A stretch of DNA of 64,000 bases from Henriciella sp. (GCF_029937755.1 NZ_JAPYPG010000008.1:1-64000), one strand, 5' to 3'. Numbered from the stretch's first letter, positions 43,827 through 52,266 are shown. Program-made: numbers and translations. The notes: generated from the sequence alone by a model not told the origin.

Positions 43827-44441
43827 ATGCCGCAACTCAAGCACAAGGTCATCGCCTGGGATTTTGACGGTGTGCTCAACGCCAATGTGCGCGATGGCAT
43901 CTTTCTCTGGATGACCACTTTCGAGGAAGATACCGGCCTCTCGATAAAGTCGCTGGCCTCATACCTCTTTTCCGGGCGCTTTCAGCAAGCCATGGTCGGC
44001 GAGGCGGACTTGCACGAGCTTGTCGGCAGCTGGGCCGAGGCCGAAGGCGTCCCGCACCGGGCCGGCGAAGTGCTCGATTACTGGTTCGACAAGGATCACA
44101 TCCCCGACGAGAAAACCCTCTCCCTGGTCCGGCACGCCCGTGAGGCGGGGGCAATCAACGTCATCGCCACCAATAACGAAGTCTACCGTGCCGACTGGAT
44201 CGAGGAGATGGGATTTGGCGAACACATGCACGATGTGTTCGCCGCCGGTCGCATGTGCCTGGCCAAGCCGGACCTTGCCTACTTCCGCCATATCGAGGAG
44301 GCGCTCGGATATCGCGGCCGTGACGTCATCCTGATCGACGACATGGAGGAGAATGTCGAAGCCGCCCGCCGCCACGGCTGGGATGCACATCTCTTCACCC
44401 CTGACAATCACGACGAGGTTGCCAAGGCGATCGGCCTCTGA
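43827..44441 (+). CDS. HAD-family hydrolase
   Basis: A 204-residue haloacid dehalogenase superfamily phosphatase. Motif I is WDFDGVLN (nucleophile Asp near residue 12, second Asp two on), motif II is IATNNEVYR, the conserved Lys is in LAKPDLAYF and motif IV is ILIDDMEENV. A small helical cap separates motifs I and II. Substrate unknown. The ATG at 43827 follows AAAGGAG; an earlier in-frame start in the previous gene is rejected. Confidence 0.85.
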   Translation: MPQLKHKVIAWDFDGVLNANVRDGIFLWMTTFEEDTGLSIKSLASYLFSGRFQQAMVGEADLHELVGSWAEAEGVPHRAGEVLDYWFDKDHIPDEKTLSLVRHAREAGAINVIATNNEVYRADWIEEMGFGEHMHDVFAAGRMCLAKPDLAYFRHIEEALGYRGRDVILIDDMEENVEAARRHGWDAHLFTPDNHDEVAKAIGL

Positions 44442-44516
44442 CCTCCAGCCGCTTGTCTCCGCCCGTCTGGACGCGATAGGCTCGCCCGGCTCTCAGCGCG
44501 GAAGGGGACGTCTGCC

Positions 44517-45926
44517 ATGATCATCAGAGCGTTTGCACTTGCCATTCTTGCCACTTGCCTGCCCATGAGCGCAGCCGCACAGACCGCGCCGATTTCCGAA
44601 AGTGTGGATACGCGGCTCGACGAGGCGGCCGCCGCCGGCAATGCCGGGCGCTATGCCGACGCCATGGCCCTCTTCCGCCCAATCGCAGAAACCGGCAATG
44701 CGCGTGCCCAGTACAATATGGCTATATTCCACGCCAATGGCTTCGGCGTACCGATGTCGAAGGAGACCGCGCTTGCCTGGTTCGAGAAAGCGGCCGCCCA
44801 AGGCCATGCCAGGGCGCTCTATCATGTCGCCCTCTATAACGACCGCGGACTCGGCACAGTGCAGGACCGTCCCGTAGCGCTTTCCTATTACAAGCGCGCG
44901 GCCAACGCCGGCGATACGCAGTCGGCCTACAATGCCGCCCACCTCCTTCTGACTGGCGACGGTGTCACCGCTGATGAGACCGTAGGCGCGCGCTATCTGC
45001 TGATGGCCGCTGAAGCTAACGACGCGCCGCCAGAGGCCCTGCTGGGGGCTGGCTGGATTCATGAAAAAGGGATCGGCGTCTCTCCCAGCATCACCACAGC
45101 CTCGCACTATTACGCAAAGGCCTATCAGGCCGGCCTGCCCTATGCCCGCGATTTCAACTATGACCTCTACAAAACGAATAGCGAACGCGCCGCAGCCGCT
45201 TTCGAAGCTGGCGACACGGCGACCGGCATCGCCATCCTCGATGAGCTGTGCGGTCTCACCGTCTTTCGCGCCTGCTATCATGCCGGCACCTACCGCCTGC
45301 GCGGCAAGTATGGCGTTGCCCGCGATCCGCAGCGCGCGATGGCAGATCTCCGCTTGCCGTGCGAGCATAGTTACAAGCACGCCTGCAGCTACCTCGCTGA
45401 GGCCGTGATCTTTTCGCCAGGCCCATTCGCACCAGGCGACGTGCAAATGGCCGCCAATCGCTACAAGGATGGCTGCGACGCTGGCGACCAGGCACTCTGC
45501 TACAATCTCGCCTACATGAAATACTACTCCCGCTTCGATATGGGCGATTATGAAGGCGCCAAGAAACTGCTGGCACAGGCCTGCTTCAATCATGGCTACC
45601 AGAAGGCCTGCGGGCCCTTCACCGACATGTTCAATGCCGAGGGCCGCGCAAAGGGCTGGATTCGCGAGCCGGAGAAGAAGACGATCTGGGGCGCCATCGA
45701 CAAGGCCTTGGCCCCGCTCGCCGACGCCATGGTCGGCTATGGCCAGATCGTTTCGAGTGGGGGCTATTCCACGAGCTATGGCAGCTACTCACCGCCATCG
45801 ACGAGCTACAATCAGGTCTCGCAGAGCAATGCCTATCGCGACAATCTGCAATTCAACGAGATGATCAGCCGCATCGAAACGTATGGCTCGGCAACCAATT
45901 GCTCCGCTGGCAACAGGTATTGCTGA
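44517..45926 (+). CDS. Secreted Sel1-like repeat protein
   Basis: A 469-residue exported protein. A signal peptide (about residues 1-21, SAAAQ) precedes at least four Sel1-like repeats (about 40-190), with G-N/H-x-x-A-x-Y-x-x-A phrases such as GNARAQYNMAIFHANGFGV and GHARALYHVALYNDRGLG. A second, Cys-containing repeat-like region follows (about 225-380). The C terminus is Ser/Tyr/Gly-rich and ends with two Cys. Sel1 proteins scaffold protein interactions. Candidate partners are not evident. Confidence 0.8.
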   Translation: MIIRAFALAILATCLPMSAAAQTAPISESVDTRLDEAAAAGNAGRYADAMALFRPIAETGNARAQYNMAIFHANGFGVPMSKETALAWFEKAAAQGHARALYHVALYNDRGLGTVQDRPVALSYYKRAANAGDTQSAYNAAHLLLTGDGVTADETVGARYLLMAAEANDAPPEALLGAGWIHEKGIGVSPSITTASHYYAKAYQAGLPYARDFNYDLYKTNSERAAAAFEAGDTATGIAILDELCGLTVFRACYHAGTYRLRGKYGVARDPQRAMADLRLPCEHSYKHACSYLAEAVIFSPGPFAPGDVQMAANRYKDGCDAGDQALCYNLAYMKYYSRFDMGDYEGAKKLLAQACFNHGYQKACGPFTDMFNAEGRAKGWIREPEKKTIWGAIDKALAPLADAMVGYGQIVSSGGYSTSYGSYSPPSTSYNQVSQSNAYRDNLQFNEMISRIETYGSATNCSAGNRYC

Positions 45927-46018
45927 ACACCCACTCCTGACATTCTGCGCGCAATCGACTATGTAGCGCGCTTCACAAAGCTTTCTGCTTCGGGCCTTGA
46001 ACCCGCTGGAGGACGAAA

Positions 46019-47197
46019 ATGACTGACCTGAAGACCGCCAGCCGTGGCGGGCTGAACTCGCTTGGATTTGCCAAGCCCCCATCCGAAACCCGTGTCGTGG
46101 CTGCGATGTCCGGTGGCGTCGACAGCTCCGTCGTAGCCGCCATGCTCGCTGATGAAGGCTATGAGGTGATCGGCATCACGCTGCAGCTCTACGATCATGG
46201 CGCCGCCATCGAGAAGAAGGGCGCCTGCTGTGCGGGTCAGGACATCCATGATGCGCGCAATGTCGCCGACCGGATCGGCATCCCGCATTACGTCCTCGAC
46301 TATGAGAGCCGCTTCAAGGAGCAGGTGATGGAGGATTTTGCCGACACCTATATGTCCGGCTCGACGCCCATCCCCTGCATCCGCTGCAATCAGACGGTCA
46401 AGTTCTCCGACCTCCTCGCCACCGCAAAGGAGCTTGGCGCCGATTGCCTGGCGACCGGCCACTATATCCAGCGCACCGAAGGCGACAGCGGACCGGAGCT
46501 TCACCGCGCGGCCGATCATTCACGCGACCAGTCCTACTTCCTTTTCGCCACGACGCGCGAGCAGCTCGATTATATTCGCTTCCCGCTCGGCGGCCTGCCG
46601 AAGACGGACGTCCGTGAGCTGGCGGAGAAGTACAACCTGCCTGTGGCGGCCAAGCCCGACAGCCAGGACATCTGCTTCGTGCCAAGCGGCTCCTATGCCG
46701 ACGTGGTCAAGAAACTGCGCCCGGGGGCCGGGCGCGGCGGCGAGATCGTGCATCTCGATGGCCGGGTGCTGGGCGAGCACAATGGCGTTATCCATTATAC
46801 GATCGGCCAGCGCCGCGGCCTCGGCATCGCGACGGGTGAGCCCCTGTTCGTCGTGAAGATCGATGCCGCCACCCGCCGGGTCATTGTCGGCCCGCGCGAA
46901 GCGCTGCTGACAGCCGGGTTGACAATGGAAGAGCTGAACTGGCTGGGAGACGGTTCGCTGGAAGCCGCCTGCGATGAAGGCCGGGCCGTTCTGGCGCGCG
47001 TCCGCTCGACCCGCGAGCCGCTTCCCGCAACGCTTGGCTGGCTCGAAAATCAACCCGCGGTGTATTTCTCCATACCAGAGGAAGGCGTCGCAAAGGGGCA
47101 AGCCTGTGTCCTGTACGAAAGTTCACATGAAACTCGTGTAATGGGGGGCGGATTTATTTCGTCGACGATTCCCGCCGATGAGCGCATTTCCGCCTGA
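46019..47197 (+). CDS. mnmA: tRNA-specific 2-thiouridylase
   Basis: A 392-residue MnmA, placing sulfur on U34 of tRNA-Lys, -Glu and -Gln. The PP-loop [16 protein letters not shown] is near residue 30; the first catalytic Cys lies in [11 protein letters not shown] near 120 and the second in [13 protein letters not shown] near 220. The C-terminal beta-barrel domain has [13 protein letters not shown] and ends with the GGGFI strand. Alphaproteobacterial MnmA has this length. The start follows a strong GGAGGACGAAA. Confidence 0.92.
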   Translation: MTDLKTASRGGLNSLGFAKPPSETRVVAAMSGGVDSSVVAAMLADEGYEVIGITLQLYDHGAAIEKKGACCAGQDIHDARNVADRIGIPHYVLDYESRFKEQVMEDFADTYMSGSTPIPCIRCNQTVKFSDLLATAKELGADCLATGHYIQRTEGDSGPELHRAADHSRDQSYFLFATTREQLDYIRFPLGGLPKTDVRELAEKYNLPVAAKPDSQDICFVPSGSYADVVKKLRPGAGRGGEIVHLDGRVLGEHNGVIHYTIGQRRGLGIATGEPLFVVKIDAATRRVIVGPREALLTAGLTMEELNWLGDGSLEAACDEGRAVLARVRSTREPLPATLGWLENQPAVYFSIPEEGVAKGQACVLYESSHETRVMGGGFISSTIPADERISA

Positions 47198-47406
47198 AAT
47201 CGCAGAAAAATGTGCAGTTTCAGAACAGTTTGACCCATGCCGGGACAGGTTCACGAACACCGGCTTAACAGCGCTGGGGAGAACGTTTTCAATTTTCATG
47301 AAAACTCACAGGTGCCGCTGAAAGCTGATTTAAGATGCCTGCTGTAGACATGGTTCCACGGACGCAGAAGCGTTCAATGCATCAACCGCTAATAATGGTG
47401 GATCTC

Positions 47407-47682
47407 ATGGCGCAGCAGAATGCGAAGACATTGAGTATAAAAGGCCCGGATGGCCGACCGATGACTCGGGACGACCTTCCTCCCCCCGGTATCAGCCGTT
47501 GGGTGACCCGCCGAAAGGCTGAGGTCGTCGCAGCGGTCCGGGGGGGCCTGCTATCCCGAAGAGAGGCTTGCGACCGCTATTCGCTCACGGAAGAAGAGCT
47601 GAATGGCTGGGACAAGCTCTACGACCAGCATGGTACAAAGGGACTGCGCACCACGCGCCTCCAGCAGTACCGCGCCAACTGA
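47407..47682 (+). CDS. sciP: CtrA inhibitor SciP
   Basis: A 91-residue protein of the DUF1153/SciP family. The core runs GPDGRPMTRDDLPPPGISRWVTRRKAEVVAAVRGGLLS (key part RRKAEVVAAVRGGLLS), then EACDRYSLTEEEL and the closing GLRTTRLQQYR, nearly the same as the Caulobacter protein. In Caulobacter SciP binds CtrA at its target promoters and blocks CtrA-driven transcription in newborn swarmer cells. The ATG at 47407, seven bases after GGTGGA, was selected; the earlier ATG at 47335 adds 24 residues absent from the family. It lies just ahead of the fliF operon, as in Caulobacter. Confidence 0.92.
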   Translation: MAQQNAKTLSIKGPDGRPMTRDDLPPPGISRWVTRRKAEVVAAVRGGLLSRREACDRYSLTEEELNGWDKLYDQHGTKGLRTTRLQQYRAN

Positions 47683-47731
47683 CAGAACTCGGCATCTGGC
47701 ACTCCATCATCGGCGCCCCTGACCACCATCG

Positions 47732-47747
47732 TTAAAGCGCCGTTTAC
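47732..47747 (+). promoter_or_regulatory. Near-consensus CtrA box upstream of the fliF operon
   Basis: TTAA (47732-47735), seven bases, TTTAC (47743-47747): one mismatch from TTAA-N7-TTAAC. It lies 71 bases before the fliF start used here. Early flagellar operons are direct CtrA targets in Caulobacter, which supports the call. Confidence 0.5.
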
Positions 47748-47817
47748 GCTGACCAGCCTATCCAGCTGAGGTCTGCGCCATGCATTTCACATGGCGTTCC
47801 TGAAGCAAGGCGAGGCG

Positions 47818-48495
47818 ATGTCAGCACCCAAGTCCAATATGCCTAGGGGCACGCGGCAGGCGGCGCTAATTGCGTTTGCACTGGCCGCGTGCCTGTTGGC
47901 CTGGCGGGGCATGACCCTCCTTTCCAGTGAAACACCGGCCGACGCCGCCGCCAAAGGCGACCCTGCGCTTCACGCTCTGCTCGATCCCGTGCTCGGCAAG
48001 AATTCCTTCCGTCTTGCCTCTCATACTGGCGATGACGGTGCTCGTAGCGTCCTCATTCTCGTCGATACGCCTGAAGCCCGCTTTCATCTTGATACCGAGA
48101 CCAGCGATCGCATCGAGACGATCCTCAGCGCCGCGACCGGTTTCGATCCTTCGCGCGACAGCCTGCAGATCCAGCCCTTTGCCTTTGCGCCCGGGACGAC
48201 AGGCGGTCTCGCGCAGGCAGACATGCTGGAACTCGGTGCCATGGTGCTGCTGACGGGCCTTCTCGGCTTCCTCGCCTTTGCGCCGGCGGCCGCTCAACCG
48301 CTTCCCGCCCAATCGGGCACAACGGAACCGTTTCCGCTGCCGAAAGCCCCCGCTGCGCCGACGCACCTGCGCGCCGTGCCGGATGAAGCGCCTGTCCCGG
48401 CCAGTCAGGCCGATGCCCAGCGTCTTGCCAGCGAAAATCCGAAACAGACCGCCCAGATCATCCGCAGCTGGATGAATGATGGAGGTTCATCATGA
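47818..48495 (+). CDS. fliF: Minimal FliF-like MS-ring protein lacking RBM1, RBM2 and the beta-collar
   Basis: A 225-residue protein recognised as FliF by its parts and by direct linkage to fliG. Residues 14-36 form a membrane helix; 49-122 fit the RBM3 core (LLDPVLGKNSFRL, then ILVDTPEARFHLDTE, ATGFDPSRDSLQIQPFAF); 136-155 form the second helix; 196-220 (LASENPKQTAQIIRSWM) match the FliF C-terminal helices that bind FliG. Ordinary FliF is about 530-570 residues. RBM1 and RBM2, the first 200 or so residues, are absent, and the beta-collar insert inside RBM3 is missing. No frameshifted remnant is visible in the 100 bases upstream. ATG 47791 is an alternative start nine codons earlier. Confidence 0.75.
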   Translation: MSAPKSNMPRGTRQAALIAFALAACLLAWRGMTLLSSETPADAAAKGDPALHALLDPVLGKNSFRLASHTGDDGARSVLILVDTPEARFHLDTETSDRIETILSAATGFDPSRDSLQIQPFAFAPGTTGGLAQADMLELGAMVLLTGLLGFLAFAPAAAQPLPAQSGTTEPFPLPKAPAAPTHLRAVPDEAPVPASQADAQRLASENPKQTAQIIRSWMNDGGSS

Positions 48496-49436
48496 GCCTC
48501 CCTGCCCTCGCTCAACAGCCCATGGTCGAGGCCACGCCCGGCACGCGCCGCGCCGCCCGGCTGATGCGCTCTCTCGGATCCGCCGGCGCAGCCGTGTGGG
48601 CAGAGCTCAGCCCTGACGAAGCCGACCGCCTCGCCCAGGTGATGGACAGCCCTGAGCCGGATGTCACACCCGCCAGGGCTGACGACGAGACATCTGCCTT
48701 CCTGTCCGACTTTCATCGGCCGGATCAGGGCGGACATCAGAAGACCGCCTCCATCTGGACGCAGCTGGACGTTCTCGAACCCGCCATGCTTGCCCGTGCG
48801 ATCACGTGCGAGCACCCACAGCTCATCGCCGTCATTCTCTCGCGGTTGTCTCCGGAGGTCGCCGCCCAGACCGTTCGCGCCCTGCCGCGCGAGCTGGCCA
48901 CCCAGGCCCTGAAGCGGCTGATGACGCTTGGCCGGATCCGGCCTGATACGCTCAGCCTCATCGAGACCGCCATGCAGGACCTGGTCGCCTCCAAGGCTGG
49001 CCGTCAGTCCGGCGATGGCCTGGAATCGGTCGCCCGCATTTTCGACCAGCTCGACCCCCGCCTGGAGCAGGGCCTGATGTCCTCCCTCGACCAGGACGAC
49101 CCGGGATCTGCCGCCCGCATCCGGGCGCTGATGTTTACCTTTGACGACCTCGCCGCCCTCGGTCCGGCCGCGATCCAGACCATCCTCTCACGCGTCGATC
49201 GGGCCGATCTGGCGGTCGCGCTCAAGGGGGCGAAAGCATCCGTTCGCCAGGTCTTCCTCGACAATATGACGAAGCGTGCCGGCGAGATGCTGGTCGCCGA
49301 AACCAGCGGTCTCGGCCCCGTGCGCCGGTCCGAAATCGAGAAGGCGCGCCAGCAGGTCATTACGATCGCTCGCACCCTTGCGCGGCGAGGTGACATCCTC
49401 GCCCAGGACGATCCGGAAGACGAGTTGATCGAATGA
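48492..49436 (+). CDS. fliG: Flagellar motor switch protein FliG
   Basis: A 314-residue FliG. The N-terminal domain (about 15-60, RAARLMRSLGSAGAAVWAEL) binds the FliF tail. The middle domain has the EHPQ motif (residues 107-110) followed by LIAVILSRLSPEVAAQ. The C-terminal torque domain holds MFTFDDLAALGPAAIQTILSRVD (core FDDLA) and closes with RRSEIEKARQQVI. It is slightly shorter than Caulobacter FliG, mostly in the linker after the N domain. The start overlaps the fliF stop (ATGA), and its own stop overlaps fliH the same way. Confidence 0.92.
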   Translation: MSLPALAQQPMVEATPGTRRAARLMRSLGSAGAAVWAELSPDEADRLAQVMDSPEPDVTPARADDETSAFLSDFHRPDQGGHQKTASIWTQLDVLEPAMLARAITCEHPQLIAVILSRLSPEVAAQTVRALPRELATQALKRLMTLGRIRPDTLSLIETAMQDLVASKAGRQSGDGLESVARIFDQLDPRLEQGLMSSLDQDDPGSAARIRALMFTFDDLAALGPAAIQTILSRVDRADLAVALKGAKASVRQVFLDNMTKRAGEMLVAETSGLGPVRRSEIEKARQQVITIARTLARRGDILAQDDPEDELIE

Positions 49437-49786
49437 GCCGCAAGCCTGTCAGTTCGGTTACACCCTTCGACTTCCGCAGCGATTTCGATACACCAGCACC
49501 GAATGAGAGCCAGGTCACGATGACCGTCAGCGAGCTGGCCGCCCTGCTCGACGATGCGCGCCGTTCCACCGCAGAGATGCTCCGTGACGAGCAGGTCAAG
49601 CTGCAGGCCGACGCCATGCGCGACTCCGCGGAATCGCTTAAGGCAGCGCTTCGGCAGATCGTTGAACTGGCCGAACTCCTTGAATCTTCCACCCTTTCCG
49701 AAGAGACCCGGGACGAAGCTGTGGACCGTGTCCGCGCGGTTGCCGCAGAACTCATTGACGGACAGGGCAATCTCTTCCAGAGCTAG
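49433..49786 (+). CDS. fliH: Short FliH/FlbE-like protein
   Basis: A 117-residue protein called FliH from position between fliG and fliN and from an N-terminal segment (FDFRSDFDTP, then a charged helix ELAALLDDARRST) like alphaproteobacterial FliH/FlbE, which binds FliN. Normal FliH is about 200-240 residues with a long coiled coil and a C-terminal domain for FliI. Here only about half remains: a helix to residue 90 and an acidic end, so the FliI-binding part appears to be missing. The identity is by synteny and should be treated with caution. Confidence 0.6.
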   Translation: MSRKPVSSVTPFDFRSDFDTPAPNESQVTMTVSELAALLDDARRSTAEMLRDEQVKLQADAMRDSAESLKAALRQIVELAELLESSTLSEETRDEAVDRVRAVAAELIDGQGNLFQS

Positions 49787-49881
49787 AGGCTCGCAGCCGA
49801 CCCCCGCCCCGCGCGTTCATTTCTCGGAAACCAATCCGGGTGAGGTTGCTGATTCGCCACCCGATTCGTGGAGTAGACCTG

Positions 49882-50142
49882 ATGGCCGACAATCGCACGC
49901 CCGACACCGGACTCTTCGATGTGCCCGTCCGCGTGGACGTTGTTCTGGGCGAGGCCCGCATGCCGGTGGAAGAGCTGCTGAACCTCAGCGAAGGCGAGAT
50001 TGTCGAGCTCCAGAAGCGCACAAACGAGCCGATCGACATCTATGTTTCCGACCGCCTCATGGCACGCGGACGCCTCGTCGTGGCCGATGGCCAGCTGGGC
50101 GTAAAGCTTTCGGAAATCGTCGACGAGAAGCGCGCCGCCTGA
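49882..50142 (+). CDS. fliN: Flagellar motor switch protein FliN
   Basis: An 86-residue FliN consisting of one SpoA/FliN domain: LFDVPVRVDVVLGEARMPVEELLNLSEG (core VPVRVDVVLG) at the start, then NEPIDIYVSDRLMARGRLVV and the family ending KLSEIVD. It forms the C-ring with FliG and FliM. The ATG at 49882 follows GTGGAG and was chosen over a GTG/ATG reading beginning at 49840. A 95-base gap separates it from fliH. Confidence 0.9.
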   Translation: MADNRTPDTGLFDVPVRVDVVLGEARMPVEELLNLSEGEIVELQKRTNEPIDIYVSDRLMARGRLVVADGQLGVKLSEIVDEKRAA

Positions 50143-50176
50143 GCGCCACCGCTGCCGCAGGCAGGGCTAACCGGCA

Positions 50177-50237
50177 TTAACCGCAATCATTCACAAGGGA
50201 TTTCTCAATCCCTAACAGATTAACAGATTTCGTTAAC
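50177..50237 (+). promoter_or_regulatory. TTAAC cluster upstream of flhF
   Basis: TTAAC occurs at 50177-50181, 50220-50224 and 50233-50237, with a related CTAAC at 50212-50216. Spacings (13 and 8 bases between starts) are not the canonical 11, so these are possible CtrA half sites at best. A small GGGATT/AATCCC hairpin lies between them. Confidence 0.3.
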
Positions 50238-50281
50238 CTTTTCGCGCGAGGGTGTGATTCCGGAAGTGGAGTGAATTGCCC

Positions 50282-51289
50282 ATGCGCATGAAAATGTTCG
50301 CAGCTGAGACGTTCGAGGCCGCCAAGGCGATGATTTTTGCCGAGATGGGTGAGGATGCTATTATCCTCTCCGAGCGGGAAGTTCCGGGTGGTGTCGAGGT
50401 TCGCGCTGCGACTGACAAGCTTGGCGGGGGCATGGTCCCGAGTGAGCCGCGCTTTGTCGCTCGCCTGAACCGCAATACCGGCCCCGCCCGTCCGCAGGAT
50501 AATCCCCTGCGCAATCGCGTCCGCGACGCCCTGATCTGGCATGGCGCGCCCGAGCGCTTCGCCGAACGCGTCGCCGACGCCGGCATGCCGATAAGTTCAA
50601 GAACACAAGACCCGGCTGAGATCATGGCCTCCGGTCTCGATGCCCTGATTACCTGCGATCCGATCCCGGCCATGCCGACGCGCGACGTGCTGCTTGTCGG
50701 TCCGCCCGGACATGGCCGCACGGCCACCGCCGCCAAGATGACGCGCAGGGCCGCCGTGACCGGACACGAAATCCTGCCCGTCGCCGCTGACCTCGATTCG
50801 ACCGCCGGCGGCGCCCAGCTTGCAGCCTATCTCGAGCTCGAGCAGCGCCAGATCCGCGCGGCGAGCACACCTGACGATCTCTTCTCCCTTCTCAAGCAAT
50901 CCCGGACCGATGGCTATCGCTGCGTAATCGACCTTCCGGCGATTGTTCCCTTCGATGAGGAAGACATGGCCAGCCTCAAGGATCTGATCGCGGTGATTGA
51001 CGCCGAACCGGTCCTGGTGATGTCTGCAGAAGGCCATCCCGACGACCTTGCCGAAGCCGCGCGCGCCTTTGCCTCTGTTGGCGTGCGCCGGGCCATCGTC
51101 ACCAAACTCGATGTTACGCGACGGCGCGGAGGTGTCGTGTCCGCCCTCTCGGCGGCTGGCATTGCCTTCGCCCACCTCGCCGTCACACCCTTCATTGGCG
51201 GCGGTCTCGTTCCGGCTGCACCGGGGCGTCTCTCCAGAATTTTGCTGGAAGAAGCTCCAGCAGATATCGCGCTGAAAGGAGCTGCCTGA
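50282..51289 (+). CDS. flhF: FlhF-like SRP-type GTPase with degenerate nucleotide site
   Basis: A 335-residue protein. The FlhF N-terminal B-domain start MRMKMFAAETFEAAKAMIFA is clear. The G domain (about 130-335) is altered: the P-loop GPPGHGRT has Arg146 in place of the essential Lys; the DTYR motif reads DLDS; DTAGR reads DLPAI; only the G4 motif TKLD (274-277) is intact. FlhF normally sets flagellar number and polar location by GTP-driven dimerisation. Here GTP hydrolysis is doubtful. ATG 50282, following GGAAGTGGAG, was used instead of a TTG two codons earlier. One base separates it from flhG. Confidence 0.78.
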   Translation: MRMKMFAAETFEAAKAMIFAEMGEDAIILSEREVPGGVEVRAATDKLGGGMVPSEPRFVARLNRNTGPARPQDNPLRNRVRDALIWHGAPERFAERVADAGMPISSRTQDPAEIMASGLDALITCDPIPAMPTRDVLLVGPPGHGRTATAAKMTRRAAVTGHEILPVAADLDSTAGGAQLAAYLELEQRQIRAASTPDDLFSLLKQSRTDGYRCVIDLPAIVPFDEEDMASLKDLIAVIDAEPVLVMSAEGHPDDLAEAARAFASVGVRRAIVTKLDVTRRRGGVVSALSAAGIAFAHLAVTPFIGGGLVPAAPGRLSRILLEEAPADIALKGAA

Positions 51290-51290
51290 T

Positions 51291-52142
51291 ATGAGCTTCA
51301 TGCTCCCCAAATCCATGGACCGGCCCACCGGCTCGCAGGGAAAAGTCCCGCGCCGGCGTGTTGAGCCTGGTCAGATTATTGCTGTCGCGTCCGGAAAGGG
51401 CGGCGTCGGCAAGACCTTTATGTCAATCACTCTCGCCAGCGCCTTCGCGCAGGCCGGGCAGCGGACACTCCTTGTCGACGGGGACCTTGGTCTCGCAAAT
51501 GTCGACGTCCAGCTTGGCATCGCCCCCGAGACCGACCTGGCGGCCGTTATCGCCGGCTGGATCGAGCTTGAGGACGCGGTCATCAACGTCGATGGCGGCG
51601 CCGGACAGGGCGGCTTTGACGTCTTGCCGGGCCGGTCTGGCTCCGGTGCACTGGCCGAACTCTCATCTGAAGAAGTTGCCCGCCTCGCTGCGGGGCTTTC
51701 TGCACTTGCCCTGCAATATGACAAGGTCGTCCTCGACCTCGGGGCCGGAATCGAGGCCAACTGCATGCGACTGGCACGTGCAGCGGACAAGGCCATGATG
51801 GTGATTACCGATGACCCGTCCTCGATGACCGACGGCTACGCCTTCATCAAGGTGCTGCGCGGTTATGCGCCGGATGTCGAACAGGGCATCATCATCAACC
51901 AGGCCAATACCCGCGCCATGGGCCAGCAGACCTATGAGGCGATTGCACGGGCCTGCAAGCAGTTCCTGGGCTTCCGCCCGAACCTCGCCGGGATTGTCAT
52001 GCGCGACGAAAAGGTCCGTGAAGCGATCCGTAGCCAGCGCACACTGATTTCGACGGATCCGTCGGCTCAGCCGGTTCAGGATGCCATTGCCATCGCCCAG
52101 ACTCTTATCGGATCGGGACGCAGCGAAGACCTGCACTGTTAA
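51291..52142 (+). CDS. flhG: FlhG/MinD-like ATPase controlling flagellum number
   Basis: A 283-residue deviant Walker-A ATPase. The KGGVGKT motif is at about residue 35, followed by the switch LLVDGDLGLANVDVQLG and the second switch in VVLDLGAGIE. It lacks a recognisable C-terminal amphipathic membrane-targeting helix of the MinD type but has the FlhG-like R/K-rich region near the end. In polar flagellates FlhG limits flagellar number by acting on FlhF and the switch complex. It directly follows flhF, and ctrA begins 124 bases later on the same strand. Confidence 0.85.
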   Translation: MSFMLPKSMDRPTGSQGKVPRRRVEPGQIIAVASGKGGVGKTFMSITLASAFAQAGQRTLLVDGDLGLANVDVQLGIAPETDLAAVIAGWIELEDAVINVDGGAGQGGFDVLPGRSGSGALAELSSEEVARLAAGLSALALQYDKVVLDLGAGIEANCMRLARAADKAMMVITDDPSSMTDGYAFIKVLRGYAPDVEQGIIINQANTRAMGQQTYEAIARACKQFLGFRPNLAGIVMRDEKVREAIRSQRTLISTDPSAQPVQDAIAIAQTLIGSGRSEDLHC

Positions 52143-52169
52143 GAGGTATGAACAAAAATGGCCGCAGAG

Positions 52170-52178
52170 TTATCCACG
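52170..52178 (+). promoter_or_regulatory. DnaA-box-like site upstream of ctrA
   Basis: TTATCCACG differs from the DnaA consensus TTATCCACA by one base. It lies 89 bases before the ctrA start. Confidence 0.4.
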
Positions 52179-52193
52179 TTAAACTCTTGGTAA

Positions 52194-52254
52194 TTAACGG
52201 CCCGTAGATTCACATTGGTTAACGGGGCGGCTAGGTTTGTCGCTAGAGTGATTC
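52194..52254 (+). promoter_or_regulatory. ctrA promoter region with TTAACGG motifs and two GANTC sites
   Basis: Two TTAACGG elements (52194-52200 and 52219-52225) could be CtrA half sites for autoregulation. GATTC (CcrM GANTC methylation sites) occurs at 52207-52211 and 52250-52254. In Caulobacter, ctrA P1 is silenced while its GANTC site is fully methylated, so a similar methylation-dependent control is plausible here. Confidence 0.5.
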
Positions 52255-52266
52255 GGGAGCAAAGAC

